From: Dioscorea cayenensis subsp. rotundata
Taxonomy: Eukaryota; Streptophyta; Magnoliopsida; Dioscoreales; Dioscoreaceae
Direction: 5' to 3'
DNA length: 64,000 nt
Assembly: GCF_009730915.1 (NCBI RefSeq)
Contig: NC_052475.1
Location: forward strand, 26,163,016 to 26,227,015
Below, in pieces: positions 13,013 to 28,218 of this stretch; positions within the stretch are counted from its first letter, which is position 1, and the number at the start of each line of letters is the position of its first letter. A model generated the notes under the pieces. It was not told the origin of the DNA. It worked only from the letters and a program-made list of their open reading frames with translations, and made no database searches. Position numbers and translations under genes: made by a program.

Positions 13013-13169
13013 CTTATTCAATCATCTCTACTGTTGTTGGCCATTGTGATGTGTGTATGTTTAACAAGCGTTAACTCTTGTATGGTATCCTTCAATGAGG
13101 TGTTTGGAAGCAATTTGAATTTTTTTTTTTAAGAGTTTATTTAGTGATGGTTCCGGTGGGGGTGTGATG

Positions 13170-14583
13170 TGTTAAGTTCACTCAAAAACTCACTGAAGGA
13201 TTAAACACTCACACACAATCAAAGCAAGATAAAGGAGACAAGCAAATTGGTAACCCTGGGTTCAGACAACCTTGCTTTACATCCGGGGGCCCAGGCCCGG
13301 AGAAACAATAAACTAAAAGAGGTATAGGAACAAGGAGTACAACACTCACTCACTCTCTCAATACAAAGAATATCCTCTCAAGATTGCTCGACGGCCACAC
13401 ACTCAACTCTCACCGAAGAGTCTCTCACTTGTTGGCGCCATCCTAAATCTTCGAGCAGGATGTCTTATATAGACCCACCGACGTCTACAAAGTTACCTCT
13501 TTTAGAATTCTCTGCTTCTTCCTAACTTGGACACCTTCCAAAGTTAGATGTTGCAACACCCAGTTGCAACATGGCCCACCTCATCGAATATGATCGAGTT
13601 CTAGCCGGATGCACTCGAATCTGCGACCTTCAACCTCCCGGTTCCTTCGATCCGCCTCGTAGCGCTTGACTCGACCCGAGCTCCTCTCGCTCGCAGTGCC
13701 TCCTTCCTCTAGTCACTTGGAAGGTCTCCCTCTCCGGGGACGTGCCCTCAAGGCACACGTGACCATCTCACCAAAGATAGCCACCCGAAGATCTCCCGAT
13801 CTTCCTTTCCAAACTTAGCCCAAGTTTGGTCTTCCAAACGATCTTCGTTTGACTCATGGAAATATTGTTACTAAACTTGATCTTGTCTTCATCCAAGTTT
13901 AGCCTTCAATATCTTTAAGCATGATATTTAATCATCCATGCTTGGATCTTCAAATCTCTAATCATATCTTATGCAATCTTCAATCAATCTTCTCATATGA
14001 CTAGTCTCCATGAATAGTTCCGCCCATATATAGCTCTTGAATCTTCCTTCAATATAGTAATGCTAAATATGGTCTTGATGATCTCTTTGGTATGTCTTTA
14101 CCTTATTTAGTTTGTGTCTTCAAATAGGTTCACACCAAACTAAATCTGTGTCTTCAAATAGCTTCAAATAATCTTCATGATCTTGAACTCTTGCCAATAA
14201 TAGAATATTCCTCTCTCTTCAAATAGATCTTTCTAAAAAAGAGGAGCTCTATCAAAGATATGAATTATCATCCCGGATCTTATCAAGGATAGATAATCAT
14301 ATCTAAAATAAAACTTGCCTTTCTAGAAAAGATCCTATAGTCTTGATGCATTTTCCAAAAATAGTTTATCATGATTGTATTGAGAGAAATATCTATTAAA
14401 TCTATATCTTAATCAAATCTCCACCTTGATCTCCATTAAATCTCTACCTTGATCTTCATGATAACATCATTTGCCACATCATCATCCTAGTCATCTTTTC
14501 ATTTTATGAGTCACCACATGCCACATCATCATCTTTTTTTTCATGTCACCATATAATGTCAATCCACGTCATCAGACTTAACA
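13170..14583 (-). mobile_element. Solitary LTR fossil, probably Ty1/copia
   Basis: A 1.41-kb block with matched ends TGTTAAG (13170-13176) and CTTAACA (14577-14583). Read on the minus strand it has the parts of a plant LTR: a long U3, a TATATAAGA promoter box near 13460-13470, then a leader-like stretch rich in GTGAG repeats and a short terminal portion ending TAACA. No primer-binding site follows it and no coding part adjoins it, so it is a solo LTR. A target-site duplication is not evident, which suggests considerable age. Confidence 0.7.
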
Positions 14584-15300
14584 TTTAGTTATCTCTAAAT
14601 TAAATTACAATATAAGTGAAATTATAGTAGATGTGAAAATATAAAATATTGTATTTCCAATTACTTTACTTTTATTTTATTTAATGTATTTACATTTTTC
14701 ATTGTTTAATTTTTCCCACCAACTTAATTTTTCATAAGATTATTAATAAGGACTTTTACAAGTCTTATTCTTATTCAGTTATTTGATCAATCTAGACATT
14801 TAAACCAGAGATATCATCATCTAAACACAGTTCAAACCATACAGACATTATCTCTATTTGATCAGTTTAAACATGGAAGAGTTATCTTGTAAAGATTTGT
14901 AAATTGATAAGTTTAAACCACAAACACATTATAAATTTAAACCAAACACAAATTATCATCTAAAATCAAAGGCACAAAATAAACAATAATATGCTCATCT
15001 CAAGGGTTCTCTTCAAATCAAAACCAAAAGCTAATGAACCAAATCAAGTTGAACCTGAAGATGAGATGGTTCAAGTTGAACCTTGTTCTTGGGTGAAGTT
15101 GAAGATGTGTTGGTTCATACAAATCAAACAAAATAAAATGACTCACATGCACATCGTTTTAATCCAAAAGAGTTAATGAAACAAGCGATCTAGAAAGTAA
15201 TGATAATTGATCTTAATAAGAGAGGAGACAATAAAATTGAGAGCATTAGTTGCACCAGCAACAAACATCCAACTACTAGGATACATTATTAAACATTCCT
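14584..15300. other. Intergenic spacer downstream of SAHH
   Basis: AT-rich spacer between the LTR fossil and the 3' end of the SAHH gene. A short open frame near 14991-15176 has no recognisable motif and is not supported as a gene. The 3' UTR of SAHH probably occupies the last 200 bases before the stop codon at 15502. Confidence 0.4.
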
Positions 15301-15501
15301 CACAAACCATTGCCTTTCTCTTTTCTATTTGTTCTAACATTCGAAATAAAACTCATCAGTAAGGATTCAAAAGCAATGAAAAACACAAACATGGATACTG
15401 ATTGATAGATAGCTTTGGGTGAAAAAACACAGGCGGGTAGCAAAACAATGGACTTGGTTCTTCTTTCTTCTTTGTTCTTCTTCTTGTTGGAAGGTAACAT
15501 T

Positions 15502-17735
<2,234 letters not shown>

Positions 17736-17835
17736 TGGAGCTCGGCTCGAGATCGGATCGAAGAGGGGATAAGAAAAAGGGGAGAAGAGAGGAAGAAGGG
17801 GGTAAGAGCGAGGATCTAAGTTCGGGCTTCGAGGG

Positions 17836-17843
17836 TATATATA
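17836..17843 (-). promoter_or_regulatory. TATA box of SAHH
   Basis: TATATATA on the minus strand lies about 100 bp before the SAHH ATG, which places transcription start near 17805-17810. A palindromic TGATCACGTGATAT motif with a CACGTG G-box core (17929-17934) lies a further ~90 bp upstream and is a candidate bZIP/bHLH site. Confidence 0.7.
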
Positions 17844-17935
17844 GAAACATTGACGGTCAGGATGGAGTGCTTTGCATCAAGATCTGCGGAATTTTGAGCA
17901 CAGAGAGGCGTGAGTTAGGGCAAGTGATCACGTGA

Positions 17936-20900
17936 TATGATGGAGAGGTTTGTTTGTAAATACACCCCTTGTAAAATTTACAAATTATTTGTGTAGACAA
18001 CTTTGCGGAAGAAACCCCGTAAAGTGGTGGAATTATGTTTTTATATATAGGATATAATAGTTTTGAATTGATTTATTTTCGGTTTTTGGTTTTTATTATA
18101 AGTGAAATATTAAAAAATAAATAAACAAAAAGAAGGACTTAGGTAGTATTAAAACGAGTTCCGGGTGATCTTTTGTGGGAGAAGTTGTATCCCTCTTATT
18201 TATAATTATATGGTAAAATGATTTATAGTTTAGCGTAATTTCTACAAATTTTCTAGCTATGACAGACTTCAATTGTTTTATATGTATTTGACCGAGTTAA
18301 TAATGTCTTTGAGAGTCAATAAGGCATAATAACTAATGTACCTTTGTATATATTCTTCAAAGTTTATTGTCTTTCGTCAAAAATAATAAAATATAAAATA
18401 AAATGATGTAGGTTTTGCAAAAATATAAGGATTTAGAAGTGGTATTATCTTTGATGTATTTAGATTCAAAGTTCTTTGATTATATAAGAGATGGTTTGAG
18501 ATAATAGTTGGATGAGAGCATCTTTTGTTATTATATACTATATAATATTTATTTAAATAAAATCATAAGATGATTCATAAAGAGGCAAAGAGATTTTAAA
18601 AATCTTAATTAAATGAATCACTGAATATCAATCAATATTTCATAGTTTCTCAATAATGATAAGGAAAAATAATAAATCGCAACAAACCATTTAGAGATTA
18701 AATATGAAAATTATATCTTCTAGGAGGTTAGAAATGAACTAATATTATTATCCACAAAAATGAATTCAATCTAGATTAAAGTGTATGATTTTTGAATAAG
18801 CATGTTTAGCTCTTAATCCTAAATAAAAAGGACTTACTCCCCCTAGTGCTTGTATACAGAGTCCAAACTTGTCAAAGTTTATATTATTGTCTACATTTAC
18901 AAGTCAAGTGAATTGACTTGTGAATTAATTATTATTATAAAGATATGATGATAATCAACCAGCCACCATAGCTTCTATTAGTTTTGGAAGCTTTTATTAT
19001 ATTCAGATTTGCCAATAAACCCAAATTTATTAGCATTGTCTAAAAAGTGTTTATTTCATGTTAAGAAGATTGACTCTCAATTTACACATTATAAGAATAC
19101 AAGTGTATTAAAGAATTAATTCTGAAAATATGAAATTTGTCAAAAAATTATTGTTTTTAAAAAAATAATATAAATAGTAGTGATGAAAAAAATAAAATTT
19201 TTAATCTCATTTTTTAAGCTAATTTTAACAATATATATATATATATATATATAATTCAGGTTTTGAACATGTCAAATTGTTAAAATTGTTGGCCAAAAGG
19301 ACATCCTTGTCCATTCCTGAGAAAATAATTAATTGATTCAATTATTATTTAATAAAAATGTAACGCCATATGTTCCCCACTCCTTTTTTTCTTTTTTTCT
19401 TTTTAATAATTGATCTCATGTTATTAAATTAAAAACTTCCCAGCAAGCACATCTGAGTTGCCCCAAATCTGAATTCTTATGCATAAATAAGCTTGTATTA
19501 TTTATATTATTGTATAAATATAAAAATTGTTTAAATAAAAAAAAGAGAATTATATGAAAAATAAATAAGTAAATTAAATCCCGTTCACTTAATTATCACA
19601 GAATGATAAGAAATTATTCATATATTCAAAACTCAAAATACTAAAGATGGTGTGATTTGACTTTGATGACAATAAGGACATATTAAGCTAACTACACTAT
19701 TCCAAGCAGCAACCTCATGATAAAATCAAATATTTAATTAAATTAAAAATTCAAGCTTCAAAAATATATATCTGATTCTAACCGAACCAGATACGTTTGA
19801 GTTCCATTAACATAAATATGGAATGAGAACATGACATCCATGATGCCATGATGTGTTAACAACTTTAAATTAAAAGTTAGGTCACATGTACTTCTTTTCT
19901 CTCTCTCTCTATATATATGGGTAACAATTAATATCCCATAGTAAGAAGTCACGGTAATTTAAAAATATCATAACAAATACATTTAAAATTATGAAAATTA
20001 GCATTTTAAGAGGTTATAAAAATTTGAATTAAAAAAATCTTTACAAATGTCATTGAATTAAAACCGCATCAGCACCTCTGAAAGATGACAGTGATATTTT
20101 ATTTCTCTCTCGCTCTAATAGTTGGAAACTTGGAATGCTTGTGGTTTGTTTTATATCTATTAAATAGTAGTAGTAATAATAATAATATAAAATATAAAAC
20201 TACAGCAACTAAAGTATTTTATAATTTATAGTTGGACCATTGAAATGAGAAGAAGACAAAGAGAAGGGTAAAGAATGGGCATATGAAGTTGGTGAAGCTG
20301 GTGAGATGGTGGAGTTTGTTGGCATGCATGAGCCCACCTCAATCCCAAAGTGATGGATAACAAAAACCATGATGTGGATTTAGTCAAGAGCCTTGAATAT
20401 TCAATTTAATTTTCCACTCAAATAAAAGAGACGGTATCACACACCACTAATTTCTCTTTTGAAATGCTCATTTCATTTGGATGTTCAGAATGTATCATTT
20501 TCAAGGTTGGTGTAGTCATGATCTCTTTGTAAACTATACACTTGAGTTTACAAATTAAAATTAAAAAATTAAAAATTAAAAACTGAGGTGATCGATATAC
20601 CTACTCACCTACTACGTACTTCTATTCAATCTCAACAAAATTGAATAATTATATATATATATTGAATTTTTCGGTTCAAATTCTTCGTTTTCGATTGAAG
20701 GTTTATAGATTGAATGATTAATCTTGGTTTATATGCATATCATGAATACATGATTTATCTATATTTCATCAATATATATATTGAGATTTGTTTTGTTTTA
20801 TTTTTATTATAAAATTAAAATTTTCCAATTCTAAGAAAAGACTTAGCACATGGCAATAAAGTACAAGTCACACATAAATATTATTATCTCAAAAGTAGCT

Positions 20901-23900
20901 TGAAGTCCACTTCCATAACATATACCCCTTTATAAAATCACACACATATATATATACATGAACATAAAACAAATTATGTTATTAAGTAAAAAAATGTTTT
21001 TAAAGGGAGACAATCTATAAATATCAAGTTGGTGTGCAAGCGGCTTCTCTGTCTCTATGTTTTTGGTGCACCAACATTTAGACAATGACCACTCCTTAAA
21101 CCGGGCCACGTCATTGCTATTAGTGCACCATAGATTTCTCAAACTAGTAATAACTTTTTATTTATTCATTTTTTTCCTCAAAACTAGGAGTTAGAAGATA
21201 TCACAACTTATATATAATTAATATTAAATTTATTAATAAGTAAATAAGTAGAAAGAAGTTAAACTAAGTGACAAATGATGATATAGTCTTCTAGAGAAGC
21301 TCATTTAATCCAATGTTACAATTAGAACACATGGGCGTCTATATTCATTTATTTTCAACAACAATTCACAACATAAAAATTATAGCATCTATCCAAAACT
21401 CTAGTATTACTAAACTTGGAGTGTGTTGTGTAGGAGGGTGGAGAAAGCCGGATTATTTATTTATTTATTTATTTATTTTCAATAAAGGATTTATTTGACT
21501 TTTTAAAAGGCTAGTTGATGGTTGAAACTTCAAAATGAGAAAAAAGAAAAAAAAAAGGAATAAAATATAAAATTAAAACAATGTCATTCATTGGAATTGG
21601 AATTTTGAATGGCTAGGTCGGATGATGCATGAAAATGTTCACCAACAACTCCCATGACAGACAAACAAACAAGATATGTGGAAAGATGGTAAAAGTCCAG
21701 AATAACCTCTTGAGTTCTGCATTTCTGCAAGTATGCCATGCATTAGACTAAGCTCTCACCGGAAAGGGTGATGAATGGTAATTTTTTTTAAAAAAAAAAT
21801 GTGAATAAACCATTGTAAATATTTTGCTTATGTCTTATATATTGATAGAGAGTCAAACTTTCGATTTTCAATACAGAAGTCAAAATATTTTATTGTATTT
21901 GTTTGATTGAGGGAGAAAAATAAAAATAAAAACATGAGTCTTAATTAAGGAAATTTTTATTAAACTTTTTGATATTTTTTGTTTTAAATTTAAAATTATA
22001 TTTTATTGATGTTAATATTTTAAAAATTAGTTAATTAATGTGTTTATTTAATTAATTAAATCTCATACATATATTATGATAGGACAAATATGGATTTTTT
22101 TAGAGAATTGGGTAACACATCAACCAAATGTGTATATATATATATAGTTTGTATTTAAATTAATTTGTCTATGATTGAAAATTGTTTTTAAATGCCTGCA
22201 CTTCTTTGCTAGTGATTCTGAATTCACTTTTAAATGTTCTTCCAATTTTTTTCAAGTAAATAATTTCCAATTCGAGTTTTTTTTTTTTTTTTGGAAATTG
22301 ACAAGTTACAAAGTAAAGCATAAATGGATATAGAAATGCACCAATTATGGTGGTTTGACTGATCCTCCGCCATACAACTCTAAAGAGAAAAATGAGAGAT
22401 ATTTTACACACAGAATTTTCATAGGAAACTCAGAAAATGAATTGTAATATGAAAGATTCGAACTCGGATCTCTCAATCACAAATATTGATAGTTATTGTT
22501 GGGTTAACCCATAGTTTTTATTTGAGGTTATATATATATATATATATATATAAACAAAAACATATTAAAAAATTAATTAAAAAAATTCATAAAAATTTAA
22601 GACATACATACACGCACACACGCTTCTTTCAAACAAAAGCAGTGACTAGAATTGGAAGTATAATCTCTCTCTTTTTCTTCATTTGTCCTCCCACCGACAA
22701 AACATAATGTCGCTGTTTGGCAATGCACCACCGCCAACATTCACATGCACTTCTTAATATGAGAGTGTTGTTTAAGCCACCATACATTTATTCCATTTGA
22801 TCAACCAACCCAAAAGGCTTGCATTTTTGGGATTAATGATAGTCATTTATTCACTACCGCTTTAGTCATTTATTTATTTTACTACTTTTGATACGATAGG
22901 CCTTATAAGCAACTCTGAAGGCATGTCCATGTGAAGGAAAAATAAAAATCATATTATATAAATACCGTTCTTCATGATCAGTATTTAATATTTAAGACGC
23001 CTAAATTTGATAATAATCATTCCTTCTGGATAAAGTAATTAGCACCTATATATTACAAATCGCATGTAATTATATGTAATTACAACTATGTATATACCTT
23101 TAGTTAAAAAAAAAAAGATATGTATATACCTATGCATGTGCCTTGTGATTTTTTTTTTTCATATAATTTCATTCATACACCAAAGTTTTTTTTTAATATA
23201 ATATAGAATAAACTACTTTATACATATTATTTTTACAAAATTCATTATATATTGAATTGTTAATACCTTTAGATTTTAGGATATATATTTAAAAATGTAA
23301 ACATATAACATTTTTTTTTAAATTTGTTAATTTTATTTTTACTGTAATGAAATCTGTAGATATTTAAAATAATAATAAAAGAAGTATATCTAACAAGAGC
23401 CATTTCTTAATTCTTAAACATATATACCTCTTTAAAATTTTGAAATGACCGAACATACTTTCACAAAAGTTATTTTATTAATTTTATTTTATTGTTATTA
23501 TTTTTGATAACATGATCAAGTCCAAACACACTTTTTTTTATTATTAAAATCTCAACTATGCACTAGGAGTGAGTCAAATCCTCCATCTCTTACATAAGAG
23601 TCAAGTGCATACATTTTCTAATATTTAAAGCCTTAATCATGATATTCCACATAATTATATAAAAAAGTTGTCCATGGAGTGTATTTACAAAATTTATTTA
23701 TTTATTTTTATTATTTTACATTAATAAATCTTCAATAAGCTAACCATATTTATTTTCATCTCATAATAATGATGAAAAATATGTGAAATATGAATATAAT
23801 TCTAAACATTTAAAATTTCTAATATCCTATACATTGTATATATTTTTCATATCTTATTTTTTAGTAGACACACACAATTCCCAACTTTGCAAATGCTTTG

Positions 23901-24000
23901 TAATTTATTGGTTTAACAAGGGTTATACACACAAAATCACCAACAAAAATTAATTTTAGAAAACATCAGGGGCTTAATCATACTAAACCCCTAATTATCT
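17936..24000. other. 6-kb AT-rich divergent intergenic region
   Basis: Separates the divergent SAHH and SHMT genes. I see only AT-rich DNA with short simple repeats ((TA)n near 19232-19252 and 22530-22552, TTTA repeats near 21456-21478). Open frames here are short and carry no recognisable protein motif. A GATTCGAACTCGGATCTC string near 22453 resembles the tail motif of decayed transposons or a tRNA B-box, but no tRNA fold was found around it. Confidence 0.5.
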
Positions 24001-24105
24001 ACCCCCTTTTTCTCTCTCTTTCTCTAACGCTTGGATCTCACTCGCCTTCTTCACCAACAACCAAAGGCCCCGAAATCTCATGCGGACTCTAGCCCCATTC
24101 TCTCC

Positions 24106-24117
24106 TATAAAAACCCC
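24106..24117 (+). promoter_or_regulatory. TATA box of SHMT
   Basis: TATAAAAACCCC lies 118 bp before the chosen ATG and is followed by a CT-rich leader ending GCCGCCATGG, a strong plant start context. The box lies downstream of an in-frame ATG at 24080, so transcripts from it would not contain that upstream ATG. Confidence 0.75.
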
Positions 24118-24223
24118 ACCTTTCCCTCCCCTTCTTCTTCGCCCCCATCTCCCCCGCTTCCCCAGATCCCTTCTCCATCCTCCCATCTCCTCCTCCCTTC
24201 CTCTCATCCCCCCTCTAGCCGCC

Positions 24224-26779
24224 ATGGATTCCGTCGCCTCCTGGGGCAACACCCCTCTCGTCACCGTCGATCCCGAAATCCATGACCTTATCGAACATGA
24301 GAAGCGCCGCCAGTCCCATGGCATCGAGCTTATCGCCTCCGAGAACTTCACTTCCTTCGCCGTCATCGAAGCCCTTGGCAGCGCCCTTACCAATAAGTAT
24401 TCCGAGGGCATGCCTGGCAACCGCTACTACGGCGGTAACGAGTTCATCGATGAGATCGAGAACCTCTGCCGCTCCCGTGCGCTCCAGGCCTTCCATCTGG
24501 ATCCTGCCAAGTGGGGCGTCAATGTCCAGCCCTACTCCGGCAGCCCTGCTAACTTCGCTGCCTACACCGCGCTGCTGCAGCCCCATGATCGCATCATGGG
24601 CTTAGATCTCCCTTCTGGTGGTCATTTGACCCACGGCTACTACACAGCCGGTGGGAAGAAGATCTCTGCCACCTCGATTTACTTCGAGAGCTTGCCCTAC
24701 AAGGTCAGCCCTGTCACCGGGTACATTGATTACGATAAGCTGGAAGAGAAGGCCTTGGATTTCCGCCCCAAGCTGATCATCTGTGGTGGGAGTGCGTATC
24801 CGAGGGATTGGGATTATGCCAGGTTTAGATCCATTGCGGACAAGGTCGGTGCTTTGTTGCTCTGCGATATGGCGCACATCTCCGGGCTTGTGGCCGCTCA
24901 GGTATTTGTTTTTCCTTTTATTTTTTTGTTGGATCTGATGATTGGCATGCGGATCTTGGGGTTGTTCTGGGTCTTTGGTGATGCATGTTTGGTGCTTGAT
25001 GTAATGCCTATGAGAAGGTAGGTTTTAGATCTGCTTATTCTGTCATACACTTATAAAAAGATTGGATCTTGCGTGCCCGTTTCTTAGTTTTTGTTATCTG
25101 ATGTGATGCCCTTCTTAGACTGTTAGTTATACAGGACTCTAAGTATACTGATATTTGTGTTGGTATAAGGTTTCATTCTTCTTTTTTATGCTTTGGTTTC
25201 CTGTACCGATCCAGATCTAATTGTATTGACAGTAAGCATGTTTCTTTAATACTTTTATCCGAAGTAGATTTGTGGAGCTCCTTTCCATTGCCTCTAATTT
25301 TTATATCATGTATGAAATAAATATGTGCTCCATTTATCTTTCTCTCCCTCTCTTTGTTTTGACAACATGATCCTCTATTTTATTCTTATCAAACAGCTGC
25401 CAAAAAAATTGAATTTTCAGTGATATCTCATCACTGTGTTGAAGGACTTTGCTAGATTTGGCATGCACTGTTGTGGCAATTAAGAAAAAAATTTACATAT
25501 TGTTTTGATGGCTTTAATGAAACAGTTCTACGGGTAATTTGTATATGCATTTTCTGCATTTAAAAGCAAATATCTCAGCTTGCCTGTTATGAATATGGTT
25601 GAGTAGGACTAAGGTACATTTTTTAAATGTCTAATAGAAACATTCTTTGGTTTAGTATTAATAGTCTCTCTTTTATCATGCAGGAAGCTGCCGACCCATT
25701 TGAGTTTTGTGATGTGGTCACCACCACCACTCACAAGAGTCTTCGAGGCCCAAGGTCTGGTATGATCTTCTACAGGAAGGGCCCTAAGCCTCCAAAGAAG
25801 GGCCAACCTGAAGATGCTGTCTACGACTATGAAGATAAGATCAATTTTGCAGTATTCCCCTCCCTCCAAGGCGGTCCACACAATCACCAGATTGCTGCAC
25901 TGGCTGTGGCCCTGAAACAGGCAATGACACCTGGTTTCAAGGCCTATGCCAAGCAGGTCAAGGCCAATGCTGTGGCACTTGGAAAGTTTCTGATGAACAA
26001 GGGCTACAAGATTGTGACTGATGGCACTGAGAACCACCTTGTGCTCTGGGATCTGCGACCTCTTGGCTTGACCGGTATTCATGAGTGTAACTATTTATAA
26101 CGTTGCCATTGGTTATTGTTTGATGTTCTTAACTTATGGTTTTCCTTTATTTCTTTTTCGCAGGAAATAAGGTTGAGAAACTTTGTGACTTGTGCAATAT
26201 TACTGTAAACAAGAATGCTGTCTTTGGGGACAGCAGTGCCTTGGCTCCTGGTGGTGTCCGAATTGGTGAGTTCTATTTGTTAAGCATGAAGTGTTTCCTT
26301 TTCCTTTCAATGCAACATTCCCATCTCCATTTAAAAAAAAAGGAGGATTACTTATATATGAGATATTTGTGAAGCATGAACTCTTAATTCTGCAACATGA
26401 CAGCCATTATTCTACTAATTTGAAGTGAATGCAGAAATAAATTTAAAAGTCAGCTTAAGTGATCTAAAAAATTAGTTTAATAAGTCAGTATGCTTATAGT
26501 TTCTGTTAATTTTTCTCCACTGCCTACTTTGTAGGTGCACCTGCCATGACTTCAAGGGGTTTGGTTGAGAATGACTTTGAACAAATTGGAGAGTTCCTTC
26601 ACCAGGCAGTGACCCTCACCCTGAGCATCCAGAAGGAACATGGGAAGCTCCTGAAGGACTTCAACAAAGGTTTGGTGAACAACAAAGACATCGAAAACCT
26701 TAAGGCTTCAGTTGAGAAGTTCTCTGCCTCATTCGACATGCCGGGCTTCCAAATGTCCGAGATGAAGTACAAGGAATAG
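24224..26779 (+). CDS. SHMT: Serine hydroxymethyltransferase, cytosolic type (EC 2.1.2.1)
   Basis: PLP enzyme interconverting serine plus tetrahydrofolate with glycine plus 5,10-methylene-THF. Four exons, 24224-24901, 25684-26074, 26164-26265 and 26535-26779, with GT-AG introns join to 471 residues, matching plant cytosolic SHMT (Arabidopsis SHM4 class). The protein starts [12 protein letters not shown], then [25 protein letters not shown] and the PLP motif [12 protein letters not shown] with Lys 244, and ends [12 protein letters not shown]. The N terminus has no transit peptide if this ATG is used. An in-frame ATG at 24080 would add 48 proline/serine/leucine-rich residues, but it lies upstream of the TATA box. 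The likely polyadenylation signal is AATAAA at 26988. The gene looks intact. Confidence 0.98.
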
Positions 26780-28110
26780 GCCAGTACTACAACTCAGCTG
26801 ACAATTCAAAGGAAATATCTATCCATGGATTTGTTCGCTTCTCTTGTTTAGATGGTTTACATTCAAAGTTATCTTTTCTTTTTGTTTGCTATCTTACTGA
26901 GGAGATGTCTCTGAGAGACGCAGCTCATGTTAACCCCAAACATTGCACTCTTTGTTGTTATTTTAAGTGAGTTATATCACCTTGCGAAATAAACTTGGAA
27001 ACTTTTCTCAATTCAATTCATGAGAAGCTGCTTCTTGGGATGTTCTTTTTTATTTGTTTGTTTGTTTGGAAGTTGCAGTCCATATCATTCCTTTTGGTTT
27101 GTGGATCAGTTGTTTCATTATACCACTGTAATTATAAAAGCCAAGTTCATGATGAACCAACATAACTATATAACCATGGTGTGTGTGTGTGTGTGTGTGT
27201 GTGTAAACATAAGCACATGAAAGTTTGCATGGATTTGTAAAAGTATTGCATATGGTTGATTTTGCTAACTAAAATGAAATTTTACTCTATACTCTTTAAA
27301 CTTATTAAAAAAAAATCCTTAAACTAAGAAAATATGGGTAACTTTTTTTTTTTTTAATCTTTTAATTGAAATAGTATAATGTTGGTAAGGAGAAACCAAA
27401 TAAATAAACATATTAGTCTAGGACCTGAGCATACATATTACACCCTTGCTAAATACAATAACTTGTATTTCATCTTAAAAGGTTGATTCCTTTTGAATTG
27501 TTATTTATTAGTCGTCATATTCAAAATATTGAAATTATTAATCAAATATACATGTTGAGTCAAACATGCTAATTATAGATTGACAATTTCACATGGTATT
27601 TTCTAAACAGTGACGTATTTATTTATTTATTTTTAGCAATTTATTAGTTATTGGCCAAGTGGCATTAATATATATATATATATACAACCCATTTTTATAA
27701 TATTAAATTATTTAAATAAATTTATTTTTTATTTTTTTTTTAAATACTTAATTTTAATAAAACCACTATTGCAATGCAGCTTTAAATTAATTCGGAGGGA
27801 TACACTCATACACATTGGGAGCAGTTGGGGAGCTTGAAAAATTCTATATTGATATATTATGTGTATAATTAAAATTTATTCCCACTGAAATTAAAAAAAA
27901 AACAAAATAATTAAAATAATTAAAAATTGTTTCAATTTGCCAATACCTGAACCAAAATACCGAATCCACCGAAATATATAAAAAAAAGTATTATATGGGA
28001 AACACAACTGAATAAACATATATAATATTAATATCTCCACAAATGTTTGAGATTTACAACAACCAACAAATTTAGGCCGGCAATCCCAGCCTATTCGCCG
28101 AGAAAGCTAC
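26780..28110. other. SHMT 3' UTR and AT-rich spacer
   Basis: The first ~230 bases are the SHMT 3' UTR. A (GT)n run of about 24 bases is at 27180-27204 and a (TA)n run near 27670-27684. No gene is visible in the rest. Confidence 0.6.
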
Positions 28111-28113
28111 ATG

Positions 28114-28179
28114 CCACGTCACCAGGTTCTAGATAGGGGTAGTTTCGTCATTTGACATGGTGACGTGGTTTTATAAAAG
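28114..28179 (+). promoter_or_regulatory. Inverted pair of ACGT elements plus TATA box, ceQORH-like copy A
   Basis: CCACGTCACC (28114-28123) is the exact reverse complement of GGTGACGTGG (28159-28168). Together they make a 55-bp palindromic arrangement of two ACGT-core sites of the kind recognised by plant bZIP factors. TATAAAAG follows at 28172-28179, 40 bp before the ATG. The spacing suggests a functional core promoter. The two downstream copies lack this pair. Confidence 0.6.
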
Positions 28180-28218
28180 CTTCTCTGATCTCTTTCTCCT
28201 TCACTCTCCGCTGCTTCA

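Noticed and set aside
22440-22520. tRNA-like string GATTCGAACTCGGATCTC
   Set aside because: No acceptor stem, anticodon arm or A box could be placed around it; more likely a decayed transposon tail.
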